Positions 27,622 to 37,047 of a DNA stretch of 64,000 nucleotides are shown in pieces. Each line of letters begins with the position of its first letter. Position 1 is the first letter of the stretch. Where the stretch lies: the NCBI RefSeq assembly GCF_030695035.1, contig NZ_JAUYTT010000022.1, forward strand, positions 62,001 to 126,000, given 5' to 3'. The position numbers were made by a program, and so were the translations under genes. Origin of the DNA: Frigidibacter sp. GTDB taxonomy: Bacteria; Pseudomonadota; Alphaproteobacteria; Rhodobacterales; Rhodobacteraceae. The notes beneath the pieces are model-generated. The model saw nothing but the letters and a program-made list of their open reading frames with translations. It ran no database searches and was not told the origin of the DNA.

Positions 27622-28382
27622 TCGCCAAGGCCCCCGGTGATCAGCTTGCGGCGCGAGGGGGCCAGGTCCGGCTCCGGCTCCGCCACCGGCGCCAGCCCCG
27701 CCTCGCGCAGCGCCCGGATATCCGCGGCGCGGTCGGTCCCGGCGCGGTTCTCGGCCCGGAACAGCTCGCCCATCGCCGCGCGGGCCACCTCCACCGCCTG
27801 CAACTGGCTGGTGAAATCCCCCATGGGCGAGAACAGGGCGCAGGCCATGTAGGGCCCGACCATCTCGCGCGCCGCATGCATGAACTCGTATTCGCCCGAC
27901 GGGAAGGTGACCGTTTCCTTCGTGCCGACCTTCAGCGCCGCCCGCTGCGGCCCCGGCAGCAGCACCAGGTTCATGAACCACGGCGCGACGAGGATGCCGA
28001 GAAACCCGCCCTCATGGGGCTGGAACCCCACCGCCTGCACATGCAGCGCCTGATTGACCATCGGCAGGTCGCGCATCCGCGAATGGAACACCTCGGTGAA
28101 ATCGGCGACCAATGCCTTCGTCCGCGCCTCCATCTCGGCCATCACCGCGGCAGAGGGCGCGCCCGGATCCTCGCGCACCAGAAACTGCGCGCGCGGGGCC
28201 GAACAGCCGGGGCAGGCCCAGTCGTCCGGCAGGTCCAGAAAGGCGGTGCCGGGCATCACCTGCCGCGTGTCATCGCCCTCCGCCGGGTCATAGGGCGTCC
28301 AGCAGATCTTGCATTCCATGATCGCCAGCGGGCTGATCTTGTCCGCCGCGCCCAGAAAGCTGCCTTCAAACCCCGGGGTCAT
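27618..28382 (-). CDS. hupJ: HupJ: rubredoxin domain fused to HybE-type hydrogenase assembly chaperone
   Basis: A 254-residue fusion. Residues about 20-70 form a rubredoxin with C-x2-C (CKIC) and CPGC iron ligands. Residues about 75-220 match the HupJ/HybE family, which binds the Tat-exported precursor of uptake hydrogenase. Rhizobia encode these as separate hupI and hupJ; the fused form is, as I recall, that of R. capsulatus. The protein probably helps mature or protect the small-subunit clusters in oxygen. The start overlaps the hupH stop by ATGA. Confidence 0.88.
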   Translation of the reverse strand: MTPGFEGSFLGAADKISPLAIMECKICWTPYDPAEGDDTRQVMPGTAFLDLPDDWACPGCSAPRAQFLVREDPGAPSAAVMAEMEARTKALVADFTEVFHSRMRDLPMVNQALHVQAVGFQPHEGGFLGILVAPWFMNLVLLPGPQRAALKVGTKETVTFPSGEYEFMHAAREMVGPYMACALFSPMGDFTSQLQAVEVARAAMGELFRAENRAGTDRAADIRALREAGLAPVAEPEPDLAPSRRKLITGGLGE

Positions 28383-29212
28383 CGGATCGCCTCGATCACG
28401 TCGCGGATGCGGATCGCGCTGTCGGCAAGGTCTTCGGCGGCGGCCAGCGCCACCTCGGGCATCTCGCAGACCTCGTAGGTGTCAAGGATCAGCGTGTCCA
28501 TCGAGTTGAAGAACTGCACCTTCCAGACATGCGCCTGCGCGCAAGACGTCACCCGGCAATTGCCATAGCCGCGCGACAGGATGGTGACCGCGCCCTCCCC
28601 CAAAGCCTCGGACAGCCAGACCAGATCCTCGGGCGTATGCGGCAGCAGCGACAGGTTCACGACATGGGCGATCTCGCCGGCGCGGCGACTGCGGGACTTG
28701 TCTACCAGCTCGGCCAGCAGGGCCGGCGCGTTCGCCAGACCGGGAATGCGCTTGGCCAGCACGCCGATGGCCGGGCTGTGGGGCAGATGGGCGCGGGTCA
28801 GCGACAGCGTGGGAACCGGCGCAATCTCCACCACATCCATCCCGGCGGCTAGCAGCATCCACACGCCCGCGAAGACGCTTTCCTGCACCATCACCGCCGG
28901 CAGGCCGCGGATCTTCATCGAGACCTCGCCCTGCCCCAGCGCATCGGCCATCACCTTGCGCGCCGCGGGAGAGAGCGCCCCCAGATCGAAGCTGACCGCC
29001 GGCGCGCCCTGCGCCACCACCTCGCAGGCGGCGGCCATCTCTGCCAGCATCGCCAGCGTCTCGGCCAGCGCGGCGATATCATCGGCGTCGGGGATATGCG
29101 GCGAATAGGTCCGCATCCCCGAGGGCATCGGCAGATATTGCAGCTCGCCATCCGGGTCGGGCTGCGAGCCGGGGCCAAAGCCGGTGGGCGGAAGCGTGAA
29201 GGGCGAAACCAT
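28379..29212 (-). CDS. hupH: Hydrogenase maturation protein HupH (HyaF family)
   Basis: A 277-residue HupH/HyaF-family protein, needed for small-subunit maturation of uptake hydrogenases in related bacteria. A characteristic ILSRGYGNCR-VTSCAQAHVWKVQFFNS region lies at about 220-250. The ATG at 29212 (MVSPFTLPP) has GAGG 5 bases upstream and comes 7 bases after hupG. No enzymatic motif is apparent. Confidence 0.88.
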   Translation of the reverse strand: MVSPFTLPPTGFGPGSQPDPDGELQYLPMPSGMRTYSPHIPDADDIAALAETLAMLAEMAAACEVVAQGAPAVSFDLGALSPAARKVMADALGQGEVSMKIRGLPAVMVQESVFAGVWMLLAAGMDVVEIAPVPTLSLTRAHLPHSPAIGVLAKRIPGLANAPALLAELVDKSRSRRAGEIAHVVNLSLLPHTPEDLVWLSEALGEGAVTILSRGYGNCRVTSCAQAHVWKVQFFNSMDTLILDTYEVCEMPEVALAAAEDLADSAIRIRDVIEAIR

Positions 29213-29219
29213 GATGACC

Positions 29220-29639
29220 TCAGGCGGCTTTGAGCGACAGGAAATGCGTGATGCGGGCAAGATAGTCGGACCAGTCCCGCACCTTCTCGACCGCGCCCAG
29301 AAATTCGGGCCCGCGGAAGAACAGCAGGCCCGGGGTCTTCAGCGCGCGGTATTGCTCGCGCAGCGCCGCCTCGATGGCATCGTCGATCACCGCGCAGTCG
29401 AAGGCGTTCTGGAAGGCCAGCCGCAGCTCGGGCAGGATCACCGCCGCATCGGCGGTTTCGAGGTTGCGGCGCGGATCGCCCGGCACGAACAGGCAATGCA
29501 CCCCGGGGCGGGCCAGAAACTCGGCCACCTCCTCCTGGCAGTCCAGCCGGGGATAGTGGAACTCCGCCTCAAGCCGCGCGATCAGCGGGTGGATCGTGGC
29601 TGCGGGTGGCAGGTCGTGGTCTTGGGCGTGGTCATGCAT
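29220..29639 (-). CDS. hupG: Hydrogenase assembly protein HupG (HyaE family, thioredoxin-like)
   Basis: A 139-residue thioredoxin-fold protein of the HupG/HyaE family without a CxxC redox pair. It acts as a chaperone for the Tat-dependent small-subunit precursor. The ATG at 29639 (MHDHAQDHD) starts 4 bases after the hupF stop. Typical positions include HCLFVPGDP and LAFQNAFD. Confidence 0.87.
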   Translation of the reverse strand: MHDHAQDHDLPPAATIHPLIARLEAEFHYPRLDCQEEVAEFLARPGVHCLFVPGDPRRNLETADAAVILPELRLAFQNAFDCAVIDDAIEAALREQYRALKTPGLLFFRGPEFLGAVEKVRDWSDYLARITHFLSLKAA

Positions 29640-29643
29640 GGGG

Positions 29644-29964
29644 TCACCCTGTGGCTTGGCCCGCGTCCAGCGCGGCCTGAAGATGGGGGGGCAGCGTCGG
29701 TGTGCGGGCGTCAAGGTCGGCAAAGGCATCGCCGTGATCGCCCCCCGCCATGATCCGCGACAGGCCATCCAGCGCCTTGAGGATCAGCAGCGCCTCTGCC
29801 TCGGGCAGGATCTCGCGCCCGGTGCCCAGAAACCCCAGCACCCAGTCACCGACGCGGGCATCGGGCAGCAGCGACAGGTCCAGAAGCTGGGGCGCGCCCT
29901 TGTCCAAGGCATGGCCGACGATGCCGTCGATGGCGGTCAGCTGCATCGGGATGCCGACGCACAT
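29644..29964 (-). CDS. hupF: HypC-family chaperone HupF
   Basis: A 106-residue HypC paralogue starting MCVGIPMQL, with the essential Cys2. In rhizobia HupF assists large-subunit maturation, chiefly under higher oxygen. The ATG at 29964 overlaps the hupD stop (TGATG). Its C-terminal tail is longer than HypC's, as usual for HupF. Confidence 0.92.
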   Translation of the reverse strand: MCVGIPMQLTAIDGIVGHALDKGAPQLLDLSLLPDARVGDWVLGFLGTGREILPEAEALLILKALDGLSRIMAGGDHGDAFADLDARTPTLPPHLQAALDAGQATG

Positions 29965-30572
29965 CACCGCGCCCCGGGGAAGAAACGGTCATCGCCGAGG
30001 CGGCAAGCCTCGGCCTCCGACGGGCGGCCCGCCTCATAGGCGCTGCGGCGGATCGAGGGGTCGGCGAGCAGGTCGCTCTCGGTGCGACCCTCGCGGCACT
30101 CGATCCCCCATTCGGCCAGCACATCCCGGGCAATGGCCAGCGCCTCGGGGATGCGGGCGGCCACCGCGGGCCGCAGCCCGCCGCCAAAATCCTCCAGCTC
30201 CACCGGCTGGCAGCCGATCAGCACCATGCGCGCCGGGCAATAGCCCATCAGCTGCGCCGTGGCGATCACGTCCTGAAAGCCGGTCTGGTGCAGGCTCATC
30301 TTCTTGGCGCCCATGAAGGCCGGCACCTCGCCATCGCGGATGATCTTCATGGTGCCGGCCGGCAGGCCATAGTCGATGGCATCGAAGACGATCAGCGCAT
30401 CGGCCTCTTCCAGGAAGGGCAGCAGGTACAGCCCCTGCGTCCCGCCATCCAGCAGCCGCACGTTGGCGGGCAGGGCGTGCGTGTCGGCCATGACCTCGAC
30501 GCAACGGACGCCAAAGCCCTCGTCGGCCCAAAGGACATTCCCGATGCCCAGAATCAGAACTCGCTGCGTCAC
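29964..30572 (-). CDS. hupD: Hydrogenase maturation endopeptidase HupD
   Basis: A 202-residue endopeptidase that removes the C-terminal extension of HupL after nickel insertion. Metal-sensing residues are visible in [16 protein letters not shown] (Glu near 18), FDAIDYG (Asp near 65) and SLHQTGF (His near 95). It starts with GTG at 30572, preceded by a GGGAGA ribosome site. It is the first gene of the leftward operon, opposite to its substrate gene hupL. Confidence 0.93.
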   Translation of the reverse strand: MTQRVLILGIGNVLWADEGFGVRCVEVMADTHALPANVRLLDGGTQGLYLLPFLEEADALIVFDAIDYGLPAGTMKIIRDGEVPAFMGAKKMSLHQTGFQDVIATAQLMGYCPARMVLIGCQPVELEDFGGGLRPAVAARIPEALAIARDVLAEWGIECREGRTESDLLADPSIRRSAYEAGRPSEAEACRLGDDRFFPGAR

Positions 30573-30600
30573 GGGTCTCCCCCCTCGTGGCTGGTCGAAC

Positions 30601-30679
30601 GGCTTTCACATTCGACAAGAAGTGAGAGTATGGCTTTCACCAGCATCTGGAAGCAAAATGCGAGGGCGGGCGCATTTTG
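30601..30679. promoter_or_regulatory. Divergent hupD-hupT control region with inverted repeat
   Basis: The 297-bp region between hupD and hupT has a perfect inverted repeat, CAAAATGCG (30654-30662) with CGCATTTTG (30671-30679), spacer 8 bases. There is also a direct repeat GGCTTTCAC at 30601-30609 and 30632-30640, 31 bases apart, about three helical turns. These lie 29-107 bases before hupD, where they could control the maturation operon. I found no TTG-N5-CAA HupR-type site. The protein that binds is unknown. Confidence 0.45.
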
Positions 30680-30869
30680 TGCAGGCCGTTGAAATCACGA
30701 CGGAACCTGCCAAAAGCGCAGGCTTTTCAGGGGCAAGGTCTGGAAAGCTGCTTACCCGTCCGGCGCGGAATCTGGAAAGAAACCCACCATCCGCGCCGCC
30801 CCGCACGCCCCAAACCCGCCCCCGCGGATTTCCCTTCCCATGACCCATGGCCGCTTCTAGCATTCCCCC

Positions 30870-32198
30870 ATGGCAACCCTGTCCAGCCCCGCCGGCCCCG
30901 AGCGGCCCCTGCATTTCTCCGATGACGCCTGGCTGGATGTGCTGCAGGCGATGGACCGGACCTATGCCGATCTGGTCGGCTATCAGGAGCGGCTGGAGCG
31001 GCAGAATGCCGAGCTGGAGGAGATGCGCACCTTCCTGACGGCGATCCTGTCCTCGGTGTCCGATGTGCTGATCGTCGCCGACCGTGCGGGGCGCATCGCC
31101 CGCTTCAGCCAGTCCTGCGCCGACCTGACGGGCCGCCCCGCGGCGCAGGTTCTGGGCGAGCCGCTGGCCGACATGTTCGCACCCGACGAAAAGGCCATCG
31201 TCATCGCCATGCTGCAAACCGTGCGCGACCGGCGGCGCACCAGCAGCTTCGAGGCGAACCTGCTGACCGCCGGGGGGGTGGAGCCGCTGGACATCTCCAT
31301 CGCCCCCCGGCTCGATGACCGGGGGCGGGTCGATGGCTTCGTGCTGACCGGCCGCCCGCTCGGCGCCCTGCGCACCGCCTATGCCGAGCTCAGCGCCGGG
31401 CATGACGCGCTGAAGACCGCGCAGGCGCAGCTGGTACGCAACGAGAAGCTGGCCTCGCTCGGCCGGCTTCTGGCCGGGGTCGCGCATGAGCTGAACAACC
31501 CGATCAGCTTTGTCTATGCCAATACCCATGCGCTGGAACGCTATGCCGGCAAGTTCGAGACCTATTTTGCCCGCGTCCAGGACGGCGCCAGCCGCGAGGA
31601 GCTGATCGCGCTGCGCCGCGACCTGAGGCTGGACCGCGAGGTGGCGAACCTGCGCGCCGCCATCGACGGCGCCCGCGACGGGGCCGAGCGGGTGCGCGAC
31701 ATTGTCGAGGATCTGCGGCGGCTGTCGTCCGACGGGTCGGGCGAGAAGGTGGTGTTCGATCTGGCCGAAACCGTGCGGATCGCCGCCAGCTGGGTGATGC
31801 GCGGGATGAAGCAGCCGGTGGCGCTGGAGATGGGGGTGATGGAACCGGCGCAGGTTCTGGGCCGCGCGGGCCATGTGCAGCAGGTGGTGATGAACCTCGT
31901 GCAGAACTCCGTCGACGCGCTGGAAGGGCAGGCGGAGGGCATCATCCGCCTGTCGGTGCAGGCGCTGGAGGGGCAGGCGGTGCTGACGGTGGCCGACAAT
32001 GGGCCGGGCGTGCCGGGCGATCTGCGCGCGGCGGTGTTCGACCCGTTCTTCACCACCAAGCCGGTCGGGCGCGGCACGGGCCTCGGCCTCTCGATCAGCC
32101 ACAAGATTGCCGAGGAGCATGGCGGCGCGCTGACGCTGTGCGACGTGGCGGACGGCGCCTGCTTCAAGCTCTCCCTGCCGATGGGGGCCGCGCCATGA
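30870..32198 (+). CDS. hupT: Hydrogen-responsive sensor histidine kinase HupT
   Basis: A 442-residue cytoplasmic kinase. A coiled coil precedes a PAS domain (about 58-160), through which HupT is known to interact with HupUV. Then come a linker coiled coil, the phospho-acceptor H206 (AGVAHELNNP) and an ATPase domain with N-box (MNLVQNSVDAL, 341-351), DNGPG (376-380) and GRGTGLG (400-406). There is no membrane segment. In R. capsulatus HupT phosphorylates HupR without H2, lowering hydrogenase expression. The ATG at 30870 lacks a clear ribosome site but is the first start after an in-frame TAG at 30858. The stop overlaps hupU. Confidence 0.92.
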   Translation: MATLSSPAGPERPLHFSDDAWLDVLQAMDRTYADLVGYQERLERQNAELEEMRTFLTAILSSVSDVLIVADRAGRIARFSQSCADLTGRPAAQVLGEPLADMFAPDEKAIVIAMLQTVRDRRRTSSFEANLLTAGGVEPLDISIAPRLDDRGRVDGFVLTGRPLGALRTAYAELSAGHDALKTAQAQLVRNEKLASLGRLLAGVAHELNNPISFVYANTHALERYAGKFETYFARVQDGASREELIALRRDLRLDREVANLRAAIDGARDGAERVRDIVEDLRRLSSDGSGEKVVFDLAETVRIAASWVMRGMKQPVALEMGVMEPAQVLGRAGHVQQVVMNLVQNSVDALEGQAEGIIRLSVQALEGQAVLTVADNGPGVPGDLRAAVFDPFFTTKPVGRGTGLGLSISHKIAEEHGGALTLCDVADGACFKLSLPMGAAP

Positions 32199-33181
32199 CC
32201 ACGCTTCTGTGGCTTCAGGCCTCGGGCTGCGGCGGCTGCACGATGTCGCTGCTCTGTGCCGAAAGCCCCGGCGTGCTGGACTTGCTGGCCGATGCCGGCA
32301 TCCGCCTGCTGTGGCACCCCGCGCTGTCGGTGGAAACCGGGGCCGAGGCGCGGGCGATCTTGCAGGACGTGGCCGAGGGGCGCATCCCGCTGGACATCCT
32401 CTGCGTCGAGGGCGCCATCGCCCGTGGCCCGGCCGGCACCGGGCGCTTTCAGATGCTGTCCGGAACCGGGCACAGCCTGATGCACTGGGCCTCCCTGCTC
32501 GCCGAACGCGCGCGGCATGTGGTGGCCGTGGGCACCTGCGCTGCCTATGGCGGGGTCACGGCGGCGGGCGGCAACCCCACCGATGCCGTCGGCCTGCAAT
32601 ATGACGGCGCCCATCCCGGCGGGTTGCTGCCGCCCGAGTGGCGCAGCGGATCGGGCGAGCCAGTGATCAACGTGGCCGGCTGCCCGACGCATCCGGGCTG
32701 GGTAACCGAAACCCTGATGATGCTGGCCGCGGGCGAGGCCCTGCCCCTCGACGCCTATGCCCGCCCGCGCTTCTATGCCGACCATCTGGTGCATCACGGC
32801 TGCCCCAAGAACGAGTTCTACGAATACAAGGCCTCGGCCCGCGAGCTGTCGGAAATCGGCTGCATGATGGAAAACCTCGGCTGCATCGGCACGCAGGCGG
32901 TGGGCGATTGCAACATCCGCCCCTGGAACGGCGAGGGCAGCTGCACCCGCGGCGGCTATCCCTGCATCAACTGCACCGCGCCGCAGTTCGAGGACCCCAG
33001 CCACGCGTTCATCGAGACCCCCAAGATCGCCGGCATCCCGGTGGGCCTGCCGACCGACATGCCCAAGGCCTGGTTCATGGCGCTGGCCTCGCTGTCGAAG
33101 GCCGCGACACCGCCCCGCATCGGCGCCAATGCCCATGCCGACCGGGTGATCGTGCCGCCGACGCTGAGGAAGCCGCGATGA
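32195..33181 (+). CDS. hupU: Regulatory (H2-sensing) hydrogenase small subunit HupU
   Basis: A 328-residue small subunit with the cysteines for three Fe-S clusters, starting with SGCGGCTMS near residue 10. Unlike HupS it has no Tat signal and no C-terminal membrane anchor, so the HupUV sensor stays in the cytoplasm. It starts at the ATG overlapping hupT and its stop overlaps hupV. Role: with HupV senses H2 and relieves HupT action. Confidence 0.93.
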   Translation: MTTLLWLQASGCGGCTMSLLCAESPGVLDLLADAGIRLLWHPALSVETGAEARAILQDVAEGRIPLDILCVEGAIARGPAGTGRFQMLSGTGHSLMHWASLLAERARHVVAVGTCAAYGGVTAAGGNPTDAVGLQYDGAHPGGLLPPEWRSGSGEPVINVAGCPTHPGWVTETLMMLAAGEALPLDAYARPRFYADHLVHHGCPKNEFYEYKASARELSEIGCMMENLGCIGTQAVGDCNIRPWNGEGSCTRGGYPCINCTAPQFEDPSHAFIETPKIAGIPVGLPTDMPKAWFMALASLSKAATPPRIGANAHADRVIVPPTLRKPR

Positions 33182-34602
33182 CCGGGGCGCGGCTGGTGGT
33201 CGGCCCCTTCAACCGGGTCGAGGGCGATCTGGAGGTGACGCTGGATGTGGCGGACGGCCGGGTGACCCGCGCGCAGGTCAACTCCCCGCTCTATCGCGGG
33301 TTCGAGCGGATGCTGGAGGGGCGCGACGCGCGCGACGCGCTGGTCATCACCCCGCGGATCTGCGGCATCTGCTCGATCAGCCAGTCGGCCGCCGCCGCCC
33401 GGGCGCTTGGCGCGGCGATGGGCCTGCAGCCGACCCCGCAGGGTGCGCTGGCGGCGGCGCTGATCCATGCGGCGGAAAACGTCGCCGACCATCTGACGCA
33501 TTTCCACCTGTTCTTCATGCCCGACTTCGCCCGCCCCGCCTATGCCACCCGCCCCTGGCACGCCCGCACGGTGGAGCGCTTCACGGCGATGGAGGGCAGC
33601 GCGCAACGCGAGGCGGTGAAGGCGCGGGCCGAGCTGTTGCATGTCATGGGCCTGCTCGCCGGCAAATGGCCGCATACGCTGGCGATCCAGCCCGGCGGCG
33701 TGACCCGCGCGCCGGGGCCGCGTGAAAAGGCACGGCTCGCCGCCACCCTGCGCGCCTTTCGCCGCTATCTGGAAACGGTGGTCTTCGGCGGGCGGCTGGA
33801 GGATTTCGACGCGCTGGACAGCACTGCCGCGCTGATGCGCTGGAGCGGCGGCGATGTGGCGCTGTTCCTGGAGATTGCCGCCGATCTGGACCTGCACGCG
33901 CTTGGCCGGGGCGCCGGGCGCTACCTGTCCTTCGGCGCCTATCCCACCGAAGACGGCCCCGCCTTCGCCGCCGGCACTTGGGCCTTGGGCCTCATGGCCC
34001 CCGTCGCGCCCGAGGCGATACGCGAAGACCTCAGCCACGCCTGGATGCGCGGCGCGGCGGCGCACCCCCTGCAGGGCGTGACCGAGCCCGACGAGGCGAT
34101 GGCCGCCCCCGGCTACAGCTGGTGCAAGGCGCCGCGCCTGTCCGGCCAGCCGATGGAGGTGGGCGCGCTGGCGCGGCAGGTGGTGGACGGGCATCCCTTG
34201 GCGCTGTCGCTGGCCGCCGAGGGCGGGGTGCTGGCCCGGGTCGGCGCGCGGCTGCTGGAACTGGCGCGCACGCAAGCCGTGATGGAGCGGCTGGTGGAGG
34301 GCCTGACCCCCGGCGCCAGCTTCATGGCGCAAGGCACGATGCCCCGGCACGGCAGCGGCGCGGGGCTGGTCGAGGCGGCGCGCGGCGCGCTTGGCCACTG
34401 GATCCGCATCGAGAATGGCCGCATCGCCGGCTATCAGATCATCGCGCCAACCACCTGGAACTTCAGCCCCCGTGACGCGGACGGCACCCCCGGCCCGCTG
34501 GAGGCGGCGCTGGAAGGGGTGGCGGTGGAAGGCGAGGTGCCGCTGGCGGTGCAGCATGTGGTGCGCAGCTTCGATCCCTGCATGGTCTGCACGGTGCATT
34601 AG
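33178..34602 (+). CDS. hupV: Regulatory (H2-sensing) hydrogenase large subunit HupV
   Basis: A 474-residue [NiFe] large subunit. The nickel ligands are in RICGICS (C62, C65) and DPCMVCTVH (C468, C471). The protein ends exactly at this histidine, so no C-terminal peptide needs removal by HupD; this is the known mark of regulatory hydrogenases. It is shorter than HupL (597). hypF starts 5 bases downstream. Confidence 0.94.
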   Translation: MTGARLVVGPFNRVEGDLEVTLDVADGRVTRAQVNSPLYRGFERMLEGRDARDALVITPRICGICSISQSAAAARALGAAMGLQPTPQGALAAALIHAAENVADHLTHFHLFFMPDFARPAYATRPWHARTVERFTAMEGSAQREAVKARAELLHVMGLLAGKWPHTLAIQPGGVTRAPGPREKARLAATLRAFRRYLETVVFGGRLEDFDALDSTAALMRWSGGDVALFLEIAADLDLHALGRGAGRYLSFGAYPTEDGPAFAAGTWALGLMAPVAPEAIREDLSHAWMRGAAAHPLQGVTEPDEAMAAPGYSWCKAPRLSGQPMEVGALARQVVDGHPLALSLAAEGGVLARVGARLLELARTQAVMERLVEGLTPGASFMAQGTMPRHGSGAGLVEAARGALGHWIRIENGRIAGYQIIAPTTWNFSPRDADGTPGPLEAALEGVAVEGEVPLAVQHVVRSFDPCMVCTVH

Positions 34603-34607
34603 GCCGG

Positions 34608-36845
34608 ATGGGGGGCATCTCGATCCGGGTCCGCGGGCAGGTGCAAGGGGTAGGCTTCCGCCCCTTCATCTGGCAGCTCGCGCAAGAGATGGGCCTGCGC
34701 GGCCGGGTGCTGAATGATCCCGAGGGGGTGCTGATCGAGGTTGCGGGCACCGGGACGGATGCCTTCGTCGCGGCAATCTCCACCCGCGCGCCCAAGCTGA
34801 GCCGGGTGGATGCGGTGGAGGTCTCGCCCTTCCATGGCCCGCTGCCCGCAGGCTTCGAGATCGCCCCCAGCCGCGGCCGCGGCGCCGAAACCCGGGTGAC
34901 GCCCGATGCCGCGACCTGCCCCGATTGCGCGGCGGAGATCCGCCAGCCGGGCCGCCGCCACGCCTATCCCTTCACCAACTGCACCCAATGCGGCCCCCGC
35001 TTCAGCATCCTGCACGCGCTGCCCTATGACCGGGCGCAGACGACGATGGCAGCGTTTGCGATGTGCCCCGACTGCCGGGCCGAATACGGCAATCCCGCCG
35101 ACCGCCGCTTCCACGCCCAACCCATCGCCTGCCCCGCCTGCGGCCCGCGGCTGTGGTATGAGGCGGCGGGGCAGGCGCAGCCCGGCGATGCCATCGCCCT
35201 CGCCGTCGCCTGCCTGCGCATGGGGGGCACCCTTGCGGTGAAGGGGCTCGGCGGGTTCCACCTCGCCTGTGACGCGGCCAATCCCGCCGCCCTCGCCCTC
35301 CTCCGCGCCCGCAAGCATCGCCCCGCCAAGCCCTTCGCCCTGATGGCGCGCGAAGCGGATCTGGCGGCGCTGGCCGTGCTGACGGAGGCCGACCTTGCCC
35401 TGCTCCGCGACCCGGCCGCGCCAGTGGTTCTGGTCCCCTCGCGCGGCACGCTGCCCGAGGCCGTGGCTCCGGGCATGTCCAGCCTCGGCTTGATGCTGCC
35501 CTACACGCCGCTGCACCACCTGCTGCTGGACGCCTTTGCCGGCCCGCTGGTGATGACCTCGGGCAACCTGTCGGGTGAGCCGCAGGTGATCGGCAACGAT
35601 GAAGCCCGCGCCAAGCTGGCCACCTTTGCCGATGGCTTTCTGATGCATGACCGGGCCATCGCGCGCCGGCTGGATGACAGCGTCGAACGTGCCAGCCCGC
35701 CGATGATCCTGCGCCGCGCGCGGGGCCGGGTGCCGGGCACGCTGCCGCTGCCGCCGGGGTTTGGCGAAGCGCCGCAGGTGCTGGCCTTGGGCGGGCAGAT
35801 GAAGGGCGCGATCTGCCTGCTGAAGGGCGGGCAGGCGCTGCTGGGGCATCATCTGGGCGACCTTGACGATGCGCTCTGCGCCGATGAGTTCTCCAAGGCG
35901 ATTGCCGATTACACAGCGCTGTTCGACCAGCGCCCCGCCTTGGTGGCCGTCGACGCCCATCCCGGCTACCGCGCCACGCAAGCGGGCCATGCGATGGGCC
36001 TGCCCGTTGCAGAGGTCTGGCACCACCATGCCCATCTGGCCGCCTGCCTCGCTGAAAACGGCTGGCCGCGGGACGGGGGCCGCGTGGCGGGCATCCTCCT
36101 CGACGGCACCGGGCTTGGCCCGGACGGCACGCTCTGGGGCGGCGAGCTGCTGCTGGGGGATTACCACGGCTTCGAGCGGCGGGGCTGGTTGACGCCCGCG
36201 CCGCTGCCCGGCGGCGACCGGGCGGCGCGCGAGCCCTGGCGAAACGCGCTGATGCGGCTGGACGCGGCTGGGCTGGCGGATTGGGCCGATGAGCTGTTCC
36301 CCGATGCCCCCCGCGACGGGCTGCGGCAGGCGGCGGCGAAGGGCATCAACGCGCCGCTCTCCTCCAGCGCCGGGCGGCTGTTCGATGCGGTGGCGGCGGT
36401 ACTGGGGATTTGCCCGAGGGCGCAGAGCCATGAGGGCGAGGCCGCGATGCGGCTGGAGGCGCTGGCGGGTCAGTGGCGGGGTGCGGCGGCGTTGGCGTTT
36501 GCGCAGACCGGGCCCCGGATCGACCCCGCCCCGATCTGGGCCGACATGCACCGCCAGATGGCGCAGGGCGCCCCCGCCGCCCAGATCGCCTGGCAGTTCC
36601 ACGCCGGGCTCGCCACTGCCTTCGCCGGCAAGGCCCGCGCGCTGGTGGAGAGCGGCGAGGCCAAGGCGGTGGTGCTGTCGGGCGGGTGTTTCCAGAACGC
36701 TCTGCTGCTGGATCTGACGCTGCAGTCGTTGCACGGCCTGCCCGTCCTGATCCACCGCACGACGCCCGCCAATGACGGTGGGCTCGCTCTGGGGCAGGCC
36801 GTCATCGCCGCGGCGCGGCACGTTTCCCAAGCGGAAAGTGCCTGA
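34608..36845 (+). CDS. hypF: Carbamoyltransferase HypF
   Basis: A 745-residue multidomain enzyme that converts carbamoyl phosphate to the carbamoyl group handed to HypE. In order: acylphosphatase-like domain (VRGQVQGVGFRPF, residues 8-20), two C4 zinc fingers (CPDC...CTQC and CPDC...CPAC, about 103-185), YrdC-like domain (about 200-380) and a Kae1-like domain with the metal motif HHHAH (about 477-481). Length is typical. Lies between the sensor genes and hupS, as in R. capsulatus. Confidence 0.95.
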   Translation: MGGISIRVRGQVQGVGFRPFIWQLAQEMGLRGRVLNDPEGVLIEVAGTGTDAFVAAISTRAPKLSRVDAVEVSPFHGPLPAGFEIAPSRGRGAETRVTPDAATCPDCAAEIRQPGRRHAYPFTNCTQCGPRFSILHALPYDRAQTTMAAFAMCPDCRAEYGNPADRRFHAQPIACPACGPRLWYEAAGQAQPGDAIALAVACLRMGGTLAVKGLGGFHLACDAANPAALALLRARKHRPAKPFALMAREADLAALAVLTEADLALLRDPAAPVVLVPSRGTLPEAVAPGMSSLGLMLPYTPLHHLLLDAFAGPLVMTSGNLSGEPQVIGNDEARAKLATFADGFLMHDRAIARRLDDSVERASPPMILRRARGRVPGTLPLPPGFGEAPQVLALGGQMKGAICLLKGGQALLGHHLGDLDDALCADEFSKAIADYTALFDQRPALVAVDAHPGYRATQAGHAMGLPVAEVWHHHAHLAACLAENGWPRDGGRVAGILLDGTGLGPDGTLWGGELLLGDYHGFERRGWLTPAPLPGGDRAAREPWRNALMRLDAAGLADWADELFPDAPRDGLRQAAAKGINAPLSSSAGRLFDAVAAVLGICPRAQSHEGEAAMRLEALAGQWRGAAALAFAQTGPRIDPAPIWADMHRQMAQGAPAAQIAWQFHAGLATAFAGKARALVESGEAKAVVLSGGCFQNALLLDLTLQSLHGLPVLIHRTTPANDGGLALGQAVIAAARHVSQAESA

Positions 36846-37047
36846 CCAGTCGGACGAAAAGACGGTCAGATTGCATCCGGCACCCTGCGGTAAACTACCG
36901 CGTAATCTACTGAAAAAAAACATTAATCCCCATTGTATGCGACGGCCTATTTTCCTTTGTCCCGCCCCCTTGCCCCTGATCCACTGACCCATGGAGAGGT
37001 GCGCCGCGCGCATCGGGACAGGAAAGACCAAAAGGGGAGGGCCAGCG
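36846..37047 (+). promoter_or_regulatory. Probable hupSL promoter region
   Basis: The 202 bases between hypF and hupS hold an inverted repeat GCGGTA-AAC-TACCGC (36887-36901), then an A8 tract (36913-36920) in an AT-rich patch that stands out from the GC-rich surroundings and may be bent. In R. capsulatus the hupS promoter is activated by HupR and IHF. I could not locate a clean TTG-N5-CAA HupR site or a sigma-54 -24/-12 pair, so the actual start point is unassigned. Confidence 0.45.

Noticed and set aside
34599-37031. Long antisense open frame of about 810 codons opposite hypF
   Set aside because: Shadow of the strongly supported hypF gene; its translation has no recognisable motif and is arginine/glycine-rich.
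36991-37047. ATG start for HupS at 36991
   Set aside because: It would add 19 residues with no family support before the conserved [12 protein letters not shown] start; the TTG at 37048 has a strong, well-spaced ribosome site.
36846-37047. Sigma-54 promoter or TTG-N5-CAA HupR site before hupS
   Set aside because: The GG/GC pairs found are at the wrong spacing, and none of the TTG triplets is followed by CAA after five bases.
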